24,691 nucleotides of DNA from Pleurotus djamor (GCA_029747585.1 JAPEVF010000675.1:1-24691); one strand, 5' to 3'. Numbered from the stretch's first letter, positions 12,997-23,960 are shown. Made by a program: numbers and translations. The notes: a model not told the origin generated them from the sequence alone.

Positions 12997-13049
12997 CCCC
13001 TGTCTGAGAACCAATTCATGTTGACCCCTGTCTGAGTTCAACCAATTCA
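12997..13049 (+). repeat. Two-unit tandem repeat upstream of copy C
   Basis: CCCCTGTCTGAG followed by AACCAATTCA at 12997-13018, repeated at 13025-13049 with three extra bases, 28 nt apart. It lies 54-106 nt upstream of the copy C start codon, so it is in the promoter or 5' UTR. Each unit contains an ATTGG (CCAAT complement) core on the minus strand. Confidence 0.65.
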
Positions 13050-13529
13050 ACTGGAGAGACGGAGGCGCGACAAACAGAGTGGAGAATGACAAAGAAACAG
13101 GTGCTCAATCAGACATTGGGGAAAACAACCTTCTTTGTCAATCTCGTGAGCCATGAAAAGTCCGGCTGAACCTCCTGTTGAAACCTGCTTAATAACTGAT
13201 TGATCCGAAGACCAAAGAACGCGAAAGTGTCACTAATAGCGTGTGATAATAATATTGATTGATTGATGTAACTAACAATAGTGTCCCAGAGTGTGCCGTT
13301 GTCCCTTTTCTGGTATAGGTGGAAACCCCCCCTTTTAGGTTCCCACGGGTACCTTTTCGACAAGAACCGCTCGAGTGCATGTCCACTAAATCGCGTCCGA
13401 AATTCCACAGCTCCGGGCCACAACAGGCAGATGCAGAACATTGTCCTGATCTCCGGGGCTATAAGGATTCCGCGAGCTTTGCCCTGGTTGTGGAACCCGG
13501 AGGCATTCTTTGCACAGGGTCCATCAGTA

Positions 13530-13551
13530 ATTGACTGTTCTCACAGTCAAT
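13530..13551. repeat. Perfect 9-bp inverted repeat, 4-nt loop
   Basis: ATTGACTGT and ACAGTCAAT separated by TCTC. An imperfect third copy of the arm (ACGGTCAAT) follows at 13563-13571. Confidence 0.8.
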
Positions 13552-13587
13552 GTACTGTTCCCACGGTCAATCTAGACCGCACTTTTC

Positions 13588-13603
13588 ATCACTAAATAGT
13601 GAT
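13588..13603. repeat. Small hairpin
   Basis: ATCACT and AGTGAT around AAAT, 36 nt after the preceding palindrome. Confidence 0.7.
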
Positions 13604-14576
13604 CTGGGACACCGGCATCCACCCACAGCTAGATATAAATTTATCTACAACTAAATACTAATGGAGAAGAGAGATGAACTACAGAACTATATATATACAT
13701 TGACTTCGCACACGAGAGCGTGATGCGGGTGCTTCAAGGCTGCAACCTAAGCTTCCACCGGCATGGTCTTCTGTGCATTACCATTATGTAAGCAGCTAGC
13801 CGAATCCCTCTTGCTTGGGGATAGTTTTCATCATCCAAAGTGTTGCATCATTAACTACTTTCAACACCTCCCTTCAGGAACTCCATTCCATTGCTTGGAC
13901 CACAGTGGATTCCAGTGGATAAATTCTCAGTGTATCTCCAATGGAGACTTGACAAAGAAGCCAATACATACAACCACTTTATTGTACTTCATTACCCACT
14001 GGAATTCAGTGACTAATTGATTAGGTGGGTCCAAGATGTTTCCTCTGGAAACCCACCGGATACTCAATTAGAAGAAGAAGAGTCCATGATGGATACATAT
14101 GGTAGAAAGTCCACAGGAATCCACTGGAAGCTATGATGGTCATATGAGATAGAAAGGAAACCACGCATATATCTACCAGACGAACAGGATCTTGACTTCA
14201 ACCTTTGCTCTTGTTGATCAAACTTGGCTACAGTCGATTCCACTGGTTGCCACTGAAGTAGTTTGAATTATTGATATAAACAGCTGCTTAATCTTGCTAG
14301 TGATGATTTTCCTTTGAGTATCTGGATTAGTAATATTGCTCATTCAAGGTATGTGATACCCACCACATTGGATTTTAGAATTAATTCAACACACTGATGC
14401 AACTTTTGCAGTGGGTTCCAGCTGGTTTTCTAGTTGAATGCCACTAGTGTGCATTGAAATGCAAGAAATAAAATTCCAGAAAGAAAGGACCCCTCGTGTT
14501 GAGCTAGAGTGAAGCTGACACTGGGGTGGCTAACTGTTAGGGGACATTGCAGCTGCTTATATACCCCCAGCCAGCA

Positions 14577-14595
14577 TGTCAAGACAAGCTTGACA
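14577..14595. repeat. 7-bp inverted repeat
   Basis: TGTCAAG and CTTGACA around a 5-nt loop, in otherwise featureless sequence. Confidence 0.7.
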
Positions 14596-16037
14596 TTGCA
14601 CCCTTTTGGTGTAGGGGTTATAGTGCATGGCTGGTGCATTATGTAAGTCCCCTTACACTAACACTAGATAGAACCAACTGAACCGGGCGGCATGGATTCC
14701 ACTAAATAAATTTATCTACATCTGAACCAAGGGTTACAAGTCACCATTCCGAACCAAGGTGAATATTTTCAAGAAATCAGCACCAAGGCTCCTGCTTTGT
14801 GAGACGTGGAACTGGTTAAAGGCAGAAGAATGGAGTGGGGAATCCATTACAAGGAAATCAAAGTTGGGAAACATACAGGAGTAGCCATTGCACAACCACT
14901 TGAATTGTCTGCCTGGCAACTGTAATGGCTCAAGAACTGTGTCTATGATTCAATGTGTCCAGGATTAGTGACACATAATAGCCCTGTTGTGACTGTGGCA
15001 AGCCAGGGTCAGGTATTACTAACTGTTCTACATGATGATGCTCTTGTAGACCTGGAACACACATATCAGACATATTTCAGCAATGGCTTGTCCATTGCAA
15101 TAAGTATCATATTCAAATAAAGTCAGTGCCACATGTCATCATTTGCCTCACCTGAATCCTGACAAATAGCATGAAGATTGGGGAATACATGTGAGGGATG
15201 ATGGACATTGTCCTTCAAATAATACAAGAAGAGCCACTGTTGTTATGGTTGGAGAAGAATTGCATAATGTCATTTTTCACATTGCTTTCTGAAGTCTGTT
15301 ATTACCAGGATTAATTGCATCCAAGGATTGTGTGTTGCATGTGATCTTTGCCATTGGGGAAGAAAGTGACTGTTTTCAAGGCATAGTCAGTCAGCTATAA
15401 CCAAAGCCTATGTATGATCTGAAACAGGCACATCAAGCACATTCAACCACCTCCTGACCTATCTCAATGATTACTGACAGGTATAGGTAGAAAATGGACC
15501 ATTCCAGTCAAACATCCAGCGGAGAATTGACCAGAAGAGAGACTGTGCCCTAGAAATCTACAGAAAATTATCCACTGAGGTCCAAGGAAAGAGATGAAGT
15601 TCCTGAAGGGAGCTACTGACTTTGCTTTTACCAAGACTGGGTCCAGCTGGATTCCACCCGGAAATGAAGAGAAATGTTTGTATTCCACTCATTTCTTGTA
15701 ATGAATCAAAGAGATTGGCACACATGCCAGATTTTATAGGCGACCAAGCAGCAATGGACTGTCCATTGGAGTGGGTACCAGATATAGTGCCAGTGTCACA
15801 ATTCTGGCTGGCTGAATGGGGAGCAATGGGAGTCAATTTGGTGTTGTTATTGACTAGGTGATAGGACTACAAACACTCTAGCAAACATCTGGAGGTGAGT
15901 GAATAGGAGGGAGGTGTTTCAATTTGCAATTCAATAGATTTCTAAGAGACATTCGAGTTGACTAGATATGGGTAGCTTGTGTGCATGGGACATTGACACA
16001 TTTCAGTCAAAGTAAGGGATAGCTAGCTAGATGTAGT

Positions 16038-18400
16038 TCATGGGGTGGCCCTAAAGCCCATCAGGTACTGCATGCTCTGGAATGCAGCCTTGGGAGAAAA
16101 TTGAGGGATCCTGTAAGGTGACAGACAATCAGGTTGGTCTGTGCTTTACAATAGGCAGGGAGAAAACATACATATGTCCACTGAGCGCAACCTCAAGATA
16201 TGTCAGACCACGCTCTGTGTGGGAAGTACCCATTGAGCCCATTCCATCTACAATGAAAGAGTCATTTTGGATGGGGGTTTGGAAACCTTGTAACCCATTC
16301 CCTGAGAAAGACATGTGAGTACAGGCATGTGCAATCTATCAAAGCCAGCCACATACAAGTCATGCTTGAGAGTGATAGTCTGTAGTGAGTCTTGATTTCT
16401 AGGAGATGTGGTGGTAGACTTACTTCTGGATGACAATGCGTGTTCTGTAGAGAGCTCTTATTAGAAGACATGCATTTCAAAGTGAAGACAAGCAACAAAC
16501 CCTTCAGCGATCAAAATGAAATCTGCCAGACCATGGATGATGACACTCCTCTCGTTCTTCTCAATGACACTAGGGAGAACACTCAATGCAGAAGGCAAGC
16601 TGGCATCACCCCTGGGGAAAACCCGGACATTGGAGCACTCTGACCAGGACACATTGACAGGTGCGTGAATGGCCTTCTTGACATCCAATCGGTCGAAATA
16701 GAGTGGGGCAAGCTGGATGTCCTCAAATGAACCCCTGAAAAGAGAGAGGGTGAATACAAGCGGCCCAAAACAGTTGTGCGACGTACGGGAAACCAAGAAC
16801 ATCCCACAATATGGGGAACTAGTGAGTTGTGTTAGAGATGTTGGTGGAAGGAATATTATGTGTCTGACTTACAGTGTCAAAGATTCTGTAAATGTTAAAA
16901 GCAGGGTTGACGCGGAGAGCTGCATCAAAGATAGTATCCCAGACATCGCAGCCCCTGTCAGCTGATGTTGAGCGTCCTGGGAGGGGTAGTAGTCCTTTAG
17001 GAGGGTAGGTAACATGCTGTTCAAAGTAGTTGGCATAATTGCAACGTGCGGCTTGCGCATCAAGTTGTGCCAGGAAAGATTGACTAGAAAAATGAAAATT
17101 ATTCATGAACTGATAATGGTAAGTCAAGTTTTAGAAAAACAGACTTACTTGAATGCAAAAACATTTTCATACTTGTGAACAAAGTTGACCGCAGGGATTT
17201 GTTCTTGTACAACATCCCAAGACAGTGAAGCTGGCACAGTCAGGTCAACGAGATTGAACCAGACTATTTATTTTAACTGTGAACATACGATCGGCAATCC
17301 ATGTTCCCTTGAGATTGAGATCAAGGGCCCCGGGGTGGTTGTAGATATAATTGGCAATATCTAAGGCAAGCAAATATTAGCTTTCAAAGACCCATGATTT
17401 CAGCTTGGATTATCTTACAAGGGACATAAGTTCCAGCATACTATATACGCCAACCATGTCAGTCACACAAGATAGACAAAAAGCGGTATGGTACATACAC
17501 TCTCCCCAGATAGGAAGAAGTTCTTCCCCTTGAGCTCGCTGAAAACCTCTAGGAACTGTTGGAAGAAACCAACAAGTTCAGCGGCTAGATCATCTTCATT
17601 CTACAGTAATGTTGGATTGACTTAGTAAGAGCGTGGATTGTTGATTCATAAAGATGACATACCCTAATATCTGGTGTGCCACGGGAAAAGCCAGTGCCAA
17701 CAGGTTGCTCAACCCAGAGTACGCTACTCAAGTTGGTCCAGCTGAATTCATTTTGGATCGGCTTGGCAGTACCCCAGGACCATGAGAATGGGCCATTTTC
17801 TTGGAGAAGACCTTCTAGGGACGAACACCCCGGCCCACCATTTGTCCTAATCAAGATGTTAGTTTTGCTGCCATTGATATCATAGTTGTGAAGTCAAACC
17901 AGAAGAGTAGATCATCCAAGCTACCTTGTGGGCCCGGAGGGAAGAACCAGAAGAATAACTGTGTTATTTTCAGTACATAAACACTACTAGCAGGGGAGAC
18001 ATTAGAGTCACTCACCTCTCTGGTTTCGCCCGTACGATTGCTAATTGGAAGAAGCCCGGACCAACTCGGTCCAATGTCGAAGTTGACTTCAGGAATTGAT
18101 TTTCCGTCAACAAAAAANCTCTGGAAAGCATGAAAATGGTATTCAGGAACGGAATTAATAAGTTTGAAAAAGTGGGTACACACGTGAAGCCCTGGGATTG
18201 GAGAATGTGATGTTCTTGACACCAGCAGCAATGTCTCGCTTTACTGGGTCTCCTACATTCAATTGGAATCGCTTCGCAGCTTCCGCTTGCCTTGCTCGTA
18301 GCTGAGCTTTGGTAATTTGACGAGCATCACTTGTAGCGGTAAACAAAGTGAGAAGGGTGGCCAAAAACACAGCCGAAGTCAAGAAGACACTCTTAGCCAT
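16038..18400 (-). CDS. Secreted serine carboxypeptidase (peptidase family S10)
   Basis: Removes C-terminal residues from peptides; secreted or vacuolar. Fifteen exons: 18400-18182, 18120-18016, 17958-17900, 17846-17663, 17600-17499, 17440-17419, 17360-17289, 17230-17149, 17083-16873, 16818-16787, 16734-16501, 16444-16424, 16364-16357, 16301-16172, 16110-16038. They sum to 518 codons (517 aa), normal for the family. The N-terminus is a signal peptide ([17 protein letters not shown]…). Motifs: [36 protein letters not shown], the nucleophile in GESYAGTYVPY (serine codon at the end of exon 5), catalytic Asp in [12 protein letters not shown], catalytic His in LSGHMIPQF. The oxyanion and triad residues are all present. 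Exon 13 is only 8 nt and encodes the centre of NMTW. Base N at 18118 leaves residue 74 as Ser or Arg, and the exon 1/2 junction there is the least certain. A TATA run lies about 110 nt upstream. No lesions seen. Confidence 0.93.
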
Positions 18401-18507
18401 GTCCTAGGTGTCCAAGTGCGAAAAAAACCGGGAGACCAGCGAAAAATGGGAGTGAAGATGTGGCAGGTGTTCGGAAGGGGAAGAAGCGAACACATTGCGT
18501 TGTCTGG

Positions 18508-18516
18508 TATATATAA
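18508..18516 (-). promoter_or_regulatory. TATA box of the S10 carboxypeptidase gene
   Basis: TTATATATA on the minus strand, about 110 nt upstream of the ATG at 18400, in the correct place for a core promoter. Confidence 0.6.
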
Positions 18517-18718
18517 GGACTTCTGTATGTGGGTTATTCTTGTAGCATATGGCCATGAGTAAAGTGTTGGCGATGAGGTATTTTTAGCAACAAAGAAGGA
18601 AGAACCCATATGGGCACCGAAGCCTGGTTGTAACCGATGGATGAGATGACTAAATAAGGCAAAAAGATTCAACAGCCCCGGAGATTGATTGTGGCGGAGG
18701 ATCCAATATCCATTAACT

Positions 18719-18800
18719 CTCTCTGTCTGGGAGTCGAACCCAGCTTTCGCGCGGACAGAACTATGACAGGCGCGTGTACTAACCGATATACTAACAGAGA
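18719..18800 (-). tRNA. tRNA-Asp (anticodon GUC) with a 10-nt intron
   Basis: Cloverleaf read on the minus strand: acceptor stem TCTCTGT with ACAGAGA, discriminator G, D arm around ATCGGTTAG, anticodon stem CGCGC with GCGCG, T arm CTGGG-TTCGACT-CCCAG. Anticodon GTC is at 18767-18765. The anticodon loop is 17 nt, i.e. 7 nt plus a canonical-position intron (about 18763-18754) after the base 3' of the anticodon. Without the intron the tRNA is 72 nt. It lies about 320 nt upstream of the carboxypeptidase start. Confidence 0.9.
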
Positions 18801-19994
18801 CTTGTGACTCCTGATGACAATGTACATCACAGCTGTCATCTGTGTTTGATATCTGTCTTGACCTAACTAACCACCTTTTAGCTTTTCTCCAAAAGCCCTC
18901 AAAACCTCCTACAATCCAACCGATGACTGCTATCTCCATGCAAAAGACATGGCATGGCATACACTTGACATACTACCCATTATTAATTGCAGCACTTTGG
19001 CGCTCTCAAGTTAGTTAGTGCCTATTATATGTAGTATTTATAAGTAATAGATAGTCATGAAGGACATAGCTTGTTATTCAGACATCCAAGATAGTCAGTG
19101 TGCCAATGAGACTAATAGCTATTAATTATTGATGGGAGAATAACAAGGCATGCACTTGCCATGTTGTGCTTTCAAGTAAGGATAGTATGAGTTGAGATAC
19201 ATTGAGCTCAATAGTAGCTCCCTGGTGACTGATATTTCCAGAAAGGATAGTAACTATCTTCATGGCCTGGCTGGCCTCCAAGTTAACTTAAGCCGCAGAT
19301 AGCAATATTATTGACGCAAATAGGATAAAAAAAAAAGGAAAGAATAATGGCATTCATTCCATCATCAGGAGAGTGTTGACAATAGTCTAGTTGCACCAAA
19401 ATACGTCAGCAAGCGATGAAGAAGGAAATATACAACTGAAAACTTATGGGCAGAGTTTAGCCGAGTATTTATTGATCTTCACGGCACATAATGTGCAAAC
19501 CTTGGTGTGTGTCTGGGCTACTTGTTGAGCTATGTATATTATATATATGGGTGGTATTTTGAGTTCAACCCACATGAGGTACCTACTAGTTTGCTTTATT
19601 CATGCCACCTCTCAGTCACTTCATCACAAGTACCAGCTAGAAAGCCAGTGTATGAATGAATGAATTCCAGTTGATCTGGCTTTGGCTAGGGGCTCACTAA
19701 ATGAGTGCAATGGATAACTAGCAATTCCTGGAAACATAGTGTGTGCAAAAAGTATGAAAACACTTGGGACCACACAGGAGGATATCTACTAGCTGGTACC
19801 TCCTACTTTCTTCATCTAGTTTGTTGCCCCATATTGGTAGCTAATGTCCGCCCAATGCGAGGCATTTATCATTGTTCCTGTTTTATTAGAGCTAATGAAT
19901 TTGAATGTGCTTATCTGCCCGCCCCTCCACCAATTGCCAAGGTGCTTTCCCGGTCGTGCGAACAGGTTATCCGCCACTGCCGCCGAGTAGTTTC
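18801..19994. other. AT-rich intergenic region
   Basis: About 1.2 kb without a supportable gene. ACACTTGGGACCACACAGGA at 19759-19778 recurs (one base different at its left end) in the inverted-repeat arm at about 20330-20347. The frame at 19705-20064 has a locally GC-richer protein-like end but runs into the repeat arm and has no family resemblance. Confidence 0.5.
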
Positions 19995-20359
19995 TTTGTT
20001 ACCGAATGCCATATGCGAAGTGATAATACCACCAACTCTTCTTGCACATCTCCGAAACTGCTGACTGGAAGCTAACTAACTGACTAAAAAGTGCATTCTT
20101 TGTTATTTCACCAAGTGGTGCATTTCAAGTCAATCTATCAGTCTAGTACAAGTACAGCTGGAAATCCAGTTAACATAGATCACTGGAACCAACTGGATTT
20201 CACCAGAACAACAGGGTAGCCCAGTGTAAAGCAGGCAGCTCCACCCCATGTAATAAACCTAGCGGAATTCAAGTTGGGTATAACAAGTCTCTGCAGAGTT
20301 GGCTGTGAGGGGGAGAGTATGAATGAATGCACTTGGGACCACACAGGAGACTCCCATCC
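19995..20359 (+). repeat. Left arm of a 365-nt inverted repeat
   Basis: Position p here pairs with 44686 minus p on the other strand, with no indel over the whole length and no mismatch that I could find by eye. The inner end is sharp at 20359; the outer end is unknown because the partner runs off the window at 24691. Contains CTGGAAATCCAGTTAACATA and other CCAGTGG-type motifs. Probably a terminal or flanking repeat of a mobile element. Confidence 0.9.
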
Positions 20360-20945
20360 CACATTTTCGGCCAGATGACCGAAATTGGGGACCTGAGCCA
20401 GTTGGACTCCACTGGATTCACTCCGTGGACATCTGTGTAAGAATGATTTTGTTCCGTGACCCTCAGTGGTCTCCGGTGGACACATTCCCAGTGAATTCCA
20501 ACGGAATACGTGGTGCTCATGAAATAAATACAAGTTCCATTCAATCCTCTCTCCACCGTGGTCTACATTAATCCCAGTATCAGTCTCTTCATCCACTACA
20601 GAGGATTCTGCCTGCCTACCTTCTTTCGGCGGCAATCCTGACCATGATGTTTTGGCATGCATGAAGAGAGCATCACACAGATGATTCAATCGAAATTGCT
20701 AACACTCACTGGCTCACAATACATTAAAATCACCCAGCCATGCGATGTGGTGAGTTACTCACAGCCCTTGACAAACCATCAATAGCTTCAAATGTGAAAA
20801 TCATTGCTTCAGGAAATGAGGGATGTTGGATACGCTGTTGATGGATTTCTGCCCATCCGCACTCATTGAGTGTTTCTCTGGTTGTGCCCATTTCTTTTAG
20901 CTGCTGCCACTCAGGAGGATCAATTGGCCACACAGCGAATCTCAT
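20180..20945 (-). CDS. Possible two-exon hypothetical gene running into the repeat arm
   Basis: Low-confidence model. Exon 1 20945-20763 begins with ATG (MRFAVWPIDPPEWQQLKEMG) and ends at a GTGAGT donor in phase 0. A 64-nt intron ends TTAG, and exon 2 20698-20180 continues in phase to a stop, totalling 233 aa. Exon 1 looks protein-like (Trp/Pro-rich start, then NECGWAEIHQQRI). The start of exon 2 (EGRQAESSVVDEETDTGINV) resembles the C-terminal acidic segment of the relic at 22863-23703, which argues that it was once coding. The last 60 residues lie inside the inverted-repeat arm, so the natural stop was probably lost by insertion of the repeat, or vice versa. No function recognised. Confidence 0.4.
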
Positions 20946-21608
20946 GGGCTAGATTTCAACAGTTTGCCTCTCAATATGGTGCATCTACAGTCTAACTGCC
21001 AGTCCAGCACGAGGACAGCTCAGCCTGCCGGCGCCACATGGGCGCTCGACTTTGTGATCGATCGGATCAAATTGCACAGCCCCATTCATCGCCGCCTCTT
21101 CCGCTGCCGCTCGCTTCGTCAGACCATCACCACTACGAAAGGTATGTCGCAGCCTTCTTTCTGATTCGTGTGATCACATTTCTTATTCTCTTGTTGGCTT
21201 TCCTGCCCAATAATAACCTATCACGCGACCCCCTATGGCCAACTGACTGCTCGGCACACGAATCACGTCCGGATTTGTCTCAACCTTTCCCGAACCACAT
21301 CTGGCTGTTTCCGAAAACCTTGTAATGCAACAAATCTCCAATGCGGACCATCTCCAATGCGGACCCCGTCTTATTTAACACCTATTATCAACTCATTACA
21401 CATGTCCATGTTCCTTCCCTCCTAACTGGTGACGAAATTTCCACTGGTCAGTATACATTCAATATATCCATGCTTACTTGTAAATTACCCGAGGCATTGC
21501 TCCTAATTAGTTGGTTAGATCCACAGCATCGTGAACAGTCTTCACCTCTCTGTGCAGCCAGGGAAAATCCAGCAACACATTTACATGGGCCTCCAGGTCG
21601 ATCTTAAT
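20946..21608. other. Upstream region of the PDX2 gene
   Basis: About 660 nt between the hypothetical gene and PDX2. Plus-strand frames at 20964-21164 and 21038-21325 have an Arg/Leu-rich and then hydrophobic character but no clear family; they could be an upstream exon or a promoter. An ATG in frame with PDX2 exists at 21585. Confidence 0.4.
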
Positions 21609-22574
21609 ATGGATATCACCTATGGAGGGGGGAACAATCCAATCCAATCAGTCGGGGAGATAGAGATTGTCATAGGAATATTAGGTGGGTTGCTGCTGAG
21701 TTTCAGTAGACAGTCAAAGCTGATAGCTATCCATAAAATGTCAGCCCTACAAGGTGCTTTCATAGAGCATGAACATGCCTTCAATAGATTGTTCAAAACT
21801 CCTTCATTTGTGAAAGAGCACATACAAGCCTCCGCACATTTTTCTACCCTCCAAGTGCGAACACCGGAAGATCTGGATCGCTGTACAGCGTTGATAATAC
21901 CCGGGGGAGGTGAGGCCGCAGCTGATATCTGTCATGTTGAATCGGTTTTGAACTTGAACAGAGTCAACAACAATTGCCCTGCTTTTACGCTTATCCTCGC
22001 TGTGGGAGCCCTTGTGCCAGTTTTCATTGATTAAGCCTGTGTGGGGAACATGTGCTGGTGCAATACTCCTAGCAACAGAGGTAGCAAATCCAAAAAGAGG
22101 TGGACAGGAGGTTTTAGGGCAAGTCAGTGTATGCATTGAACGGAATGGATGGGGTTCACAGGTGCAGAATTCCTTCTTTGCCTACTCCGTACGACATGGC
22201 ATTACTTGGACACTCATCTTTTCATATTACTACAGGTAGAATCTTTTGAGTGCCCACTCACAGTATCCAAGCTCAGGAATCCTGATCAACCATTTACTGG
22301 TGTATTCATCCGAGCACCTGTTGTCCTCTCCCTTCTGGATCAAGAGAGATCACCAATAGAGGTGGTTGCTCAAATTCCTGATGACCTGCTCCCCTCACAT
22401 GGTGTTGATTCCATCATGAATCACAGCGACCGTTGTGCCCAAGCAATTGTTGCATTGCAACAGGGGAACCACTTCTTGACAACATTTCACCCGGAGTTAA
22501 CTGATGATGACAGATTTCATGAGTATTTTGTGAAGGAGTGTGTGGTCAAATATGTAAACAAATCTAGAAACTAG
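21609..22574 (+). CDS. PDX2: Pyridoxal 5'-phosphate synthase glutaminase subunit (PdxT/SNO family)
   Basis: Glutaminase that supplies ammonia to the PDX1/SNZ synthase for vitamin B6 synthesis; cytosolic. Exons 21609-21684, 21745-21909, 21962-22161, 22236-22574 give 259 aa. Motifs in order: IGILALQGAFIEH at the start of the domain, RTPEDLDRCTALIIPGGEST (glutamine-site loop, split across intron 2), VWGTCAGAILLA with the nucleophile Cys, GSQVESFECPL, FIRAPVV, and FHPELTDDDRFHEYF with the catalytic His-Glu. All triad elements are present and the frames join cleanly. Intron 3 has a weak GTGCAG donor, but its position restores the family motif SQVESFE exactly. Start: ATG 21609 is preferred because the family usually begins shortly before IGILALQGA; ATG 21585 is also in frame. 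It is enclosed by a 365-nt inverted repeat and surrounded by transposon-like motifs, unusual for a metabolic gene. Confidence 0.92.
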
Positions 22575-22679
22575 TGGTACTTCTTTGAAGATGGGTTCAA
22601 ATTATTAAGTACCAGAAGAGTCAAGCTAGCCATTTCAATATATCTAATTCAGACAGATACTAACTAAACTGGAAAGATG

Positions 22680-22855
22680 GATTCCAATGGATTTCCACTG
22701 GCAAATTGAAGAGAAAGCCAATATATAATACATTAGGACTTGAATGGCGTTGTCCGATGGAAATCCACTGGAAATCCACTGGAAATGGGGTATTTGACTG
22801 TTTGATTGGAATGGTGTATCTCTCCACTGGAATCCACTGGAAATCCACTGGAATG
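22680..22855. repeat. Cluster of TCCACTGGAA-type motifs
   Basis: Tandem and near-tandem units of TCCACTGGAA: two at 22764-22783, three at 22822-22852, plus TTCCACTGG near 22694. Same family as the cluster at 23745-23960. Confidence 0.85.
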
Positions 22856-22862
22856 TATTCAT

Positions 22863-23703
22863 CTAATCATCCACATCATCTACATCAATGTCAGGATTTG
22901 CATCTTAGTCCTCCACAGAGGACCTCTCTGTTTGAATTTGCTCTGCAGATGGTTGTCCTGCCTGCCTACCCTCTCCACCCTCTGCTGCTGCTTTACAGAT
23001 GAGGGTCTGCGAAAACTCAGTAAATATAAATGAGAATGAAGTGTTACTTGTTTCACATGTTCTTGGAATCAGAAATAAGGCGAGGGTCCTCATCACTGGA
23101 CTGTGCAATTTCCTGGCAGTAGGGACTTCATCCTACCCCTGGTCACTAGCTTGATCAACAACAGTGCTAAGATGATCTCATATAACGAATCAGTTCTTTC
23201 TATAACTCAGATACAGCACAAGTATGATATCCATACTTCTGAACTATGGGAGTCCTACCAAGTAAGTGGCAGGGTGAGCTGAGCACTCAATGAACAAGCA
23301 AGATAGGAGATAGGATAGGAGGTACATACTGATTAGCTTGTTCTTTTGCTGCCTTTGCACCTGCACGAGTGGAACAAGGTTTGGATGTTTCCTCCACCCT
23401 TGAAACAGATTTGAATAATTAAATCACTGTGGAAAGAAATATTAAAGGATAGAATAAAAACCTAAGAAAGGGACATGATCCAAGTGTAGTTCATATATCA
23501 ATGCAAGAAAGCAGTAGAATGACTAGGCAGATGGACCAGCATAGAAACGGGTCAAGAGAGTGTAGGTGAGCAATGGCCTCAACTTACTAGAGATTGAGGT
23601 ATATTCCATCTTTCCAAACACTTTCCTGTTTCTTTGTTCCCTTGGATGCTTTGGAGCTCGCCTGGGCGGCTTTGGATTTGGTTTGGGCGTCTTTCGGGGG
23701 CAT
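22863..23703 (-). pseudogene. Relic of a small multi-exon gene
   Basis: Protein-like pieces lie in order on the minus strand: a Lys/Ala-rich start at 23703 (MPPKDAQTKSKAAQASSKAS, then KKQESVWKDGIYLNL) before a GTAAGT donor at 23587; then VEETSKPCSTRAGAKAAKEQ near 23390-23330 before a GTATGT donor; SSDEDPRLISDSKN near 23100-23055; and EGGEGRQAGQPSAEQIQT near 22970-22920, ending in an acidic tail with a stop at 22863-22865. Lesions: an in-frame TAA at 22905-22907 in the tail, and I could not join the first two pieces without a stop. The tail resembles exon 2 of the hypothetical gene at 20180-20945. The basic start is common among fungal chromatin or transposon-encoded proteins, but no domain is recognisable. 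It converges on PDX2. Confidence 0.45.
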
Positions 23704-23744
23704 GGCAAGAGCAGACCCAGGTGAGGCAGAGAGATGGGCAGTGG

Positions 23745-23960
23745 AGATCCACTGGAAAGAGGGAGTGGAAAGAACAGTCAATATAAGATACTCAGTGGAT
23801 ACCACTGGAAATCCAGTGGAGATTGATGTAGTGGAAATCCAATGGGTTTCCAGTGGGATCCAGTGGAAATGGGGTACAACAGTAGCTTAATCAACCATGA
23901 CTTCAATCTCAGCCTTCCAATGGAATTCAGCGGAAAGCCACTGGAGGATCCACTGGAAAT
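23745..23960. repeat. Second cluster of TCCACTGGAA/CCAGTGG motifs
   Basis: At least eight variants in both orientations: ATCCACTGGAAAG, CCACTGGAAATCCAGTGG (an inverted pair, 23803-23820), TTTCCAGTGGGATCCAGTGG, GCCACTGGAGGATCCACTGG. A CCACTGG followed by CCAGTGG makes local hairpins. Confidence 0.85.

Larger units (their letters stand above)
13050..16037. other. Repeat-rich intergenic region
   Basis: About 3 kb without a supportable gene. Frames are short and overlap on both strands. It carries two hairpins (13530-13551 and 13588-13603), another at 14577-14595, a short direct repeat AAATTTATCTACA (near 13637 and 14707), and dispersed motifs related to TCCACTGGAA (13901-13920, 14111-14130, 14235-14255). 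It looks like old transposon debris, but I cannot name an element. Confidence 0.55.

Noticed and set aside
13109..13595. Open frames on both strands
   Set aside because: Neither has a plausible start context, splice partners or recognisable motif.
13450..13760. Possible solo LTR
   Set aside because: Has palindromes and a TATA-like run but no TG…CA ends, target-site duplication or second copy in the window.
14430..15861. Several 60-92 codon frames on both strands
   Set aside because: Short, mutually overlapping and rich in the repeat motif; nothing resembles a protein family.
18379..18960. 193-codon minus-strand open frame upstream of the carboxypeptidase
   Set aside because: It runs through the tRNA-Asp gene and the TATA region, so it is a chance frame.
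21585..21608. Earlier in-frame ATG for PDX2
   Set aside because: Kept only as an alternative; it would lengthen an already long N-terminal extension that the family normally lacks.
22680..23960. Clustered short repeats considered as a CRISPR-like array
   Set aside because: Units are variable, unevenly spaced and in both orientations, and the DNA is eukaryotic.
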